From Acidobacteriota bacterium (GTDB lineage: Bacteria; Acidobacteriota; Terriglobia; Terriglobales; Acidobacteriaceae), in the NCBI GenBank assembly GCA_021781255.1, contig JAJXXG010000098.1, positions 1 to 10,357 on the forward strand: a stretch of 10,357 nt of DNA, written 5' to 3'. Positions within the stretch are counted from its first letter, which is position 1, and each line of letters starts with the position of its first letter. The position numbers and the translations under genes are program-made. Positions 6,387-10,357 of this stretch are shown one piece after another. A model generated the notes under the pieces. That model did no database searches. It was not told the DNA's origin and was given only the letters and a program-made list of their open reading frames with translations.

Positions 6387-6746
6387 ATGGCCAGAGCCGC
6401 AACCACCTCCGATGCCTTCAACGCAGTGGCAGAGCCGCGGCGGCGCGAGATTCTGGCCCTGCTGCTGGCGCAAGAACTGCCTGTCGGGACGTTGGTTGCG
6501 GCGATGGGGATCGACCAGCCTTCGGTCTCAAAGCACCTGCGCGTGCTGCGCGATGTGGGCCTGGTACGAGTTCGACGGAACGGAAGGCACAAGCTTTACC
6601 GTACTAACGCTGAAGGGATCCGGCCGCTGCATGAGTGGACCGAGACCTTTGAGCGCTACTGGGGCCACCAGTTGAGCCGCGTGAAGGAGCGCGCGGAAGC
6701 TGCGGCAAAATCAAAAATCGATCCGAATGTGAAGGAGAGAGAATGA
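6387..6746 (+). CDS. ArsR-family winged-helix transcriptional regulator, 119 aa
   Basis: This is a small DNA-binding repressor of the ArsR/SmtB fold. The helix-turn-helix is plain: NAVAEPRRREILALLLAQ (about 11-28), then LPVGTLVAAMGIDQPSVSKHLRVLRDVGLV, with recognition helix QPSVSKHLRVL, and the wing VRRNGRHKLYRTN. The metal-site motif ELCVCDL of true ArsR sensors is absent, and no Cys is present, so it is probably not an arsenic or metal sensor. It resembles the SdpR-like branch that is usually paired with an SRPBCC protein. The start at 6387 is chosen because the frame upstream runs through the promoter. No Shine-Dalgarno precedes it, which fits leaderless translation. Its stop overlaps the next start (ATGA), indicating translational coupling with the SRPBCC gene. 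Its likely targets are its own promoter and perhaps the divergent outer-membrane gene. Confidence 0.93.
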   Translation: MARAATTSDAFNAVAEPRRREILALLLAQELPVGTLVAAMGIDQPSVSKHLRVLRDVGLVRVRRNGRHKLYRTNAEGIRPLHEWTETFERYWGHQLSRVKERAEAAAKSKIDPNVKERE

Positions 6747-7195
6747 CGACTGCGATTTCCGAACTGGAAGACCTGAAGCTGAGCGTGACGCGGGAGATCC
6801 GGGTGGATGCACCGATTGAAGTGACCTTTGACGCGTTGCTGGAGCAGCTTGGACCGGGGAACGAGCGTCCGAACGGCGAGGCGATGCCGATGAAGCTGGA
6901 AGCATGGCCGGGCGGGCGCTGGTATCGCGATCTGGGCGACCGCAACGGACATTTCTGGGCCACGGTGCAGGCCATCAACCGGCCCACGCTGCTGGAGCTT
7001 TGCGGCCCGTTGTTCATGTCCTATCCGGTGTCGAACAATGTGCAGTACCGGCTGCGGATTGACGGCGATGGGACGGTGATTGAGTTCCATCACCTGGCAT
7101 TGGGGCTGATTGAGGAGCCGCATCGCAAGGGCGTGGTGACGGGCTGGAACTACATCCTGGAGCAGGCGAAGAAGCGCGCCGAGCACACGAAGTGA
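6743..7195 (+). CDS. SRPBCC / AHSA1-like (activator of Hsp90 ATPase homologue) domain protein, 150 aa
   Basis: This is a single-domain helix-grip protein with a hydrophobic ligand cavity. Family features in order are the opening strand and helix VTREIRVDAPIEVTFDALLEQLG (about 15-37), MKLEAWPGGRWYRD with the conserved Gly-Gly turn, GHFWATVQAINRPTLLELCGPL, and the long C-terminal helix GVVTGWNYILEQAKKRAE. Its length is normal for the family. The start is certain: AAGGAG lies five bases before the ATG, which overlaps the ArsR stop codon by four bases. In many bacteria, genes of this type follow an ArsR-type regulator; the protein is thought to bind a small hydrophobic molecule, but the ligand is usually unknown. 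Bacterial members are not shown to act on Hsp90, so the family name should not be taken as function. Confidence 0.9.
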   Translation: MTTAISELEDLKLSVTREIRVDAPIEVTFDALLEQLGPGNERPNGEAMPMKLEAWPGGRWYRDLGDRNGHFWATVQAINRPTLLELCGPLFMSYPVSNNVQYRLRIDGDGTVIEFHHLALGLIEEPHRKGVVTGWNYILEQAKKRAEHTK

Positions 7196-7243
7196 GTCAA
7201 GGCGGCGTCACGAGACACTCAGCAGAACAGTAGGAGGCGATCC

Positions 7244-7789
7244 ATGCCCATAGCTGAAGCGATTCACACGGAGACCATTGCGCAGAGTTTTCTAAAGGAG
7301 ATTGAGACGCAGGCGCCCATCATGCGCCGTTATCTGGAGCGGGTGCCGGAGGACAAGCTTTTGTGGAAGCCCCACGAGAAGTCGATGACGGCGGGCCAGC
7401 TTGCGCTGCACGTTGCCGAGGTGCCGGGGCGGATTGTGGCCTTTGTGCAGACGAACCCGGCTCCCGCGCCGAAGTCTTTTGTGGCGGCGCAGCCGGCGAG
7501 CAAGGATGAAATCATGAAGGCTCTGGATACATCGCTTGAAACAGTGCGGCGCGAGCTGCCCAAGTTCAGCGACGCAGCGATGAGAGAGATGTGGAGCCTT
7601 GAGGCGGAGGGCAAGACGTTGGTGGTAATGCCGCGCGGCGAATTCCTGCGCGACGTGATGTTCAGCCACATCTATCAGCATCGCGGGCAACTGTGCGTGT
7701 ATCTGCGAATGCTGGAGGTTCCGGTGCCGGCAAGCTGGGGGCCGAGCGCAGATGAGCCGCCTCTCTTTATGCAGCATCCGAAAGAGTAG
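7244..7789 (+). CDS. DinB-like four-helix-bundle protein, putative metal-dependent, 181 aa
   Basis: This belongs to the DinB/YfiT superfamily of four-helix bundles, whose members bind a divalent metal through three His. The His are in place: H56 in LALHVAEVPG, and H142 and H146 in FSHIYQHRGQL. LLWKPHEKSMTAGQLALH is the usual helix-2 entry. Some relatives are thiol transferases using bacillithiol or mycothiol, but most are uncharacterised; a role in thiol-linked detoxification is only possible here. The start is well supported by AGGAGG (7232-7237), six bases before the ATG. It follows the SRPBCC gene by 48 bases with no terminator between them, so it is probably the third gene of the ArsR operon. 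The transcript then ends at the strong hairpin past 7789. Confidence 0.9.
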   Translation: MPIAEAIHTETIAQSFLKEIETQAPIMRRYLERVPEDKLLWKPHEKSMTAGQLALHVAEVPGRIVAFVQTNPAPAPKSFVAAQPASKDEIMKALDTSLETVRRELPKFSDAAMREMWSLEAEGKTLVVMPRGEFLRDVMFSHIYQHRGQLCVYLRMLEVPVPASWGPSADEPPLFMQHPKE

Positions 7790-7818
7790 TCATCGCTCAG
7801 TTCTCGATTCTGGGACAA

Positions 7819-7859
7819 AAAGAGACGGGGCGCGGTGAGAAGCCGCGTCCCGTCTCTTT
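7819..7859. terminator. Bidirectional intrinsic terminator between DinB-like and GH31 genes
   Basis: The arms are 7819-7835 and 7843-7859. They pair over 17 bases, with one G:T pair, around the loop TGAGAAG; the stem ends are AAAGAGACGGG and CCCGTCTCTTT. On the minus strand the stem runs into five T, so it best ends the GH31 transcript. On the plus strand only three T end the stem, but the stem is strong enough to serve the DinB-side transcript too. It is the only clear intrinsic terminator in the window. Confidence 0.85.
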
Positions 7860-7878
7860 GCGATGGATTTAACTGTCA

Positions 7879-10356
7879 CTACTGATTTTCGCTCATCGAT
7901 GTTATCAGCGCTTCGGCCTGCGCCATTGCGTTGCTGCGCTGCTGCTCCTGGGTTTCCAGTTGCTTCTTCTCCCAGTCCTGGGGGTGATAGCGCGCTGCCA
8001 TTGCGTCCATGCGCTGCTTGAAGTCGGCTGCAATCTTCTGGACTGCAGCCTGGGCCTGCGGCAGCATCTGGTGGAAGCGTGCGATTTCCTGTGTGGCGTT
8101 CTCGGGGTGATATCCGATACGGTCGCCGGTCTGCATTTCTTCAGTCAGCACGTCGGGCGGCGCGGAGACGGGCAGAGTTTTGTTTACCGCATCATAGGCC
8201 TCACGCAGGCGGGTGATCTGGCCTGCGAATCCGTCGAGCTCCGCGCGGCGGGCCATGAGTGCGGGCGAGCGGCGGACCTCAATGGTGACCTTGCCGTGAA
8301 CGCTCTCGCGCGAAACAGGAATGACGGTGGTGAGCGTGTTGCCGTCATAGGACCATCCGTCCTTGCCGAGCGGGCCGGCCTGCTTGACGGCGACGCCGTT
8401 GACCGTGACGGAAGACGGCGGCCAGTCGGCGGGCAGGCGGAGCTGATAGCCGCGCGACTGAAGCATGCCGGGGAAGCTGCCCTGAATGGGACCAATCTCC
8501 ACCTTGAGCGTGTCACCGGTTTGCGAGGCGCGGATGGGCAGGCGCGTGAAGACGCCGCGCTGGTACTCGACCGAGACGCCCGAGTCCTCATAGACCGAGT
8601 AGTGGGATGACTCGCCGGAGTCGAGCGGCCACACGTTGACGATGAGTGGATCGACGGGCTTCTGGCCGGTGTACTCCATTGGCGGCTGCATGGGCACAAT
8701 TGCGCCGGCCTTCACGTAAACGGGAATCTGGCTGATGGAGAAGCTGCGCTGTACGGTGACCGGGCCCGTGAAGTGCTTGCCGGTGGGCCACTCAATCCAG
8801 TTGCCTTTGGGCAGCCAGACGGATTCGGTGGAAAGGCCCGAGATCTTGTCTCCCGGTGTGACGACGGGATCGACAATTATCTGCGAGCCGAAGTTGTACT
8901 CGTTCTTGCTGGTGTAGGCTTCGTTCGCCTCCGGCCAGTCGTAGTAGAGCGGGCGGAGGAAGGCGACGCCGGTGTCATAGGTGCGCCGCGCCTCAGTGTA
9001 GATGTAGGGCTGCATGGCGTAGCGCAGGTGGAAGGCTGAGCGCAGGATGGAGGAATATGGCTCGGGATAGGCCCAGATGCGGCGCTCGGAGTCAGGATTT
9101 TTGGTGGTGTGGGTGCGCAGAATGGGGCTGAAGGTGCCGAACTGCACCCAGCGCGTGAAGAGCTCCGGGCCCACGATGCCGGGCATGTGGCCGCCGATGT
9201 CATGGCTCCAGTAGGCGTAACCCACGTTGGCGGCGGTCGCCGTGAACCACGGCTGGAAGGCAAGCGAGGGCCAGACGGAAATGGTGTCGCCGGAGAAGCC
9301 AATCTGGTATCGATGATTGCCGAGGCCGCCCCAGCGATGGAAGAGCAGCGGGCGCTTGCCTTCGCGCTGCTGGTCGCTGAAGTGAAGGTAGTTGAGCCAC
9401 CAGGTGTTGTTGACGCCGGGCATTCTGGTCATGGGCTCCTGTTGCCAGTCGAGCCACCAGAAGTTGATGCCCTGCTTCTCCAGCGGATGAAGGACGATGT
9501 TGAAGTAATTTGTTGCCCACTTCTTATTGGTGGGGTCGAAGGGAACGTATTTCCTGGTTGCCGGATCAATGCCCATGGCGCGCGCCATCGCAGGATAGTC
9601 GGCCTCCCACGGCTCGATGCCTGAGGCGGGATGGAGATTGAGGCTGGTCTTCAGCCCGGCGGCGTGCAGCTTGTCAAGGAATTGCGTGGGATCGGGAAAG
9701 AGCACCTTGTTCCATGTGTAGCCGGTCCAGCCGAGAGAGTGACCGGACTGGTCGTGTTCGCCACGCGCCTGAAGCTGCTCGCGGCTGATGTGCCATCCCA
9801 TGTCGATGACGAAGACGTCGAGTGGCGTGTCGTTTTCGCGAAAGCCTTTCACGATGCTGAGAATGTCCTGGTCGGTGTAGTCCCAATAGCGCGACCACCA
9901 TGCACCAAAGGCAAAGCGTGGCGGCAGGGGAATGCGTCCGGCGACTTTGACATAGTCACCGAGGGCCTGCCTGTAGTCGCGGCCGTAGCCGAAGAAGTAC
10001 CAGTCGTCGTAAGCGCCGGGATGCTCGTCGGCAGGCCGCTCCATCACCCATGGCCAGGGGCTCTTTTCTCCCTGCGTAAAGCTGAAGTTGGCCGAGTCAA
10101 AGAGTGGGCGCGTAGAGTCATTCACGAGGACCCAGCCGGCGCGCGAGATGAGTCCTTGACCGATGGGTTCTTTGGTCTTGGAGCCGAGGGCGCCGTCGAG
10201 CGTGCGCGTGGTGCCCTGGAGATTCTCGGGGTTCGCCATGCCGGGATGCCAGGTGACAGGCTTGCCATCGACAGTGAGGGTGATGGAGAGATTTTCGGCG
10301 TTGAATTGGCCGTCGCCTTCGGGTGTATACACGAGCTTGAGGGCGCTGGTTTTGAG
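7879..10356 (-). CDS. GH31 family glycoside hydrolase with helical C-terminal extension (N-terminus outside window)
   Basis: This is a large retaining alpha-glycosidase of the GH31 family, of alpha-glucosidase or alpha-xylosidase type. The visible 825 residues begin inside the N-terminal beta-sandwich (LKTSALKLVYTPEGDGQ); the frame is open to the edge, so the GTG at 10332 is internal. The barrel follows: PPRFAFGAWWSRYWDYT, DVFVIDMGWH, nucleophile Asp in INFWWLDWQQEP (codon 9448-9450), HRWGGLGNHRYQIGFSGDTISVW with acid/base Asp (codon 9286-9288), and YWSHDIGGHMPG. The C-terminal beta domains contain VYVKAGAIVPMQP and SHYSVYEDSG (DUF5110-like). The last 125 or so residues are charged and helical, which is unusual. 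The nucleophile context WWLDWQQ differs from the classical WxDMNE, so the enzyme belongs to a less studied branch and its substrate should not be guessed. A signal peptide cannot be judged because the N-terminus is missing. The gene ends at the bidirectional terminator. Confidence 0.95.
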   Translation of the reverse strand, partial: LKTSALKLVYTPEGDGQFNAENLSITLTVDGKPVTWHPGMANPENLQGTTRTLDGALGSKTKEPIGQGLISRAGWVLVNDSTRPLFDSANFSFTQGEKSPWPWVMERPADEHPGAYDDWYFFGYGRDYRQALGDYVKVAGRIPLPPRFAFGAWWSRYWDYTDQDILSIVKGFRENDTPLDVFVIDMGWHISREQLQARGEHDQSGHSLGWTGYTWNKVLFPDPTQFLDKLHAAGLKTSLNLHPASGIEPWEADYPAMARAMGIDPATRKYVPFDPTNKKWATNYFNIVLHPLEKQGINFWWLDWQQEPMTRMPGVNNTWWLNYLHFSDQQREGKRPLLFHRWGGLGNHRYQIGFSGDTISVWPSLAFQPWFTATAANVGYAYWSHDIGGHMPGIVGPELFTRWVQFGTFSPILRTHTTKNPDSERRIWAYPEPYSSILRSAFHLRYAMQPYIYTEARRTYDTGVAFLRPLYYDWPEANEAYTSKNEYNFGSQIIVDPVVTPGDKISGLSTESVWLPKGNWIEWPTGKHFTGPVTVQRSFSISQIPVYVKAGAIVPMQPPMEYTGQKPVDPLIVNVWPLDSGESSHYSVYEDSGVSVEYQRGVFTRLPIRASQTGDTLKVEIGPIQGSFPGMLQSRGYQLRLPADWPPSSVTVNGVAVKQAGPLGKDGWSYDGNTLTTVIPVSRESVHGKVTIEVRRSPALMARRAELDGFAGQITRLREAYDAVNKTLPVSAPPDVLTEEMQTGDRIGYHPENATQEIARFHQMLPQAQAAVQKIAADFKQRMDAMAARYHPQDWEKKQLETQEQQRSNAMAQAEALITSMSENQ

Positions 10357-10357
10357 G

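Noticed and set aside
6387..6746. Arsenic or metal resistance regulator
   Set aside because: The protein has no Cys and lacks the ELCVCDL motif, and no arsenic resistance gene is nearby.

Overview
This window looks like ordinary chromosome from a GC-rich, didermic soil-type bacterium. The best guess is Acidobacteriota class Terriglobia (Acidobacterium/Granulicella/Terriglobus type). That rests on the overall style: G/C-rich third codon positions, twin-arginine secreted glycosidases and amidases, and a short outer-membrane beta-barrel protein. No rRNA or other marker gene is present, so the assignment is an inference. I see no tRNA, rRNA, CRISPR array, insertion sequence, phage gene or integration site.

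Layout. (1) Bases 2-883, plus strand: the C-terminal three quarters of an M20 metallopeptidase that enters from the left edge. (2) Bases 896-6183, minus strand: five genes in the same direction. In transcription order they are an outer-membrane beta-barrel protein, a Tat-exported GH32 beta-fructosidase, a Tat-exported amidase-signature enzyme, an oligopeptide-type ABC ATPase without permease partners, and a possible small one-helix membrane protein in the gap before the convergent peptidase gene. Gaps are 46-77 bases. Two of them contain a TATAGTG -10-like box, so these genes may not form one transcript. (3) Bases 6184-6386: a divergent control region with a strong promoter facing right. (4) Bases 6387-7789, plus strand: an ArsR-type repressor, an SRPBCC/AHSA1 protein overlapping it by four bases, and a DinB-like protein, probably one operon. 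(5) Bases 7819-7859: a strong hairpin terminator between convergent genes. (6) Bases 7879-10356, minus strand: a GH31 glycosidase that runs off the right edge and carries an unusual helical C-terminal tail.

Together the genes suggest scavenging of sugars and peptides or amides: fructosyl and alpha-linked glycan hydrolysis outside the cytoplasm, amide or peptide cleavage, and peptide-uptake energy coupling. A small self-regulated cassette sits among them. I did not find a clearly new biological system. The points most worth a second look are the apparently leaderless ArsR promoter with an overlapping dyad, the GH31 C-terminal extension and atypical nucleophile motif, the small membrane ORF, and the hairpins flanking the ABC ATPase gene.
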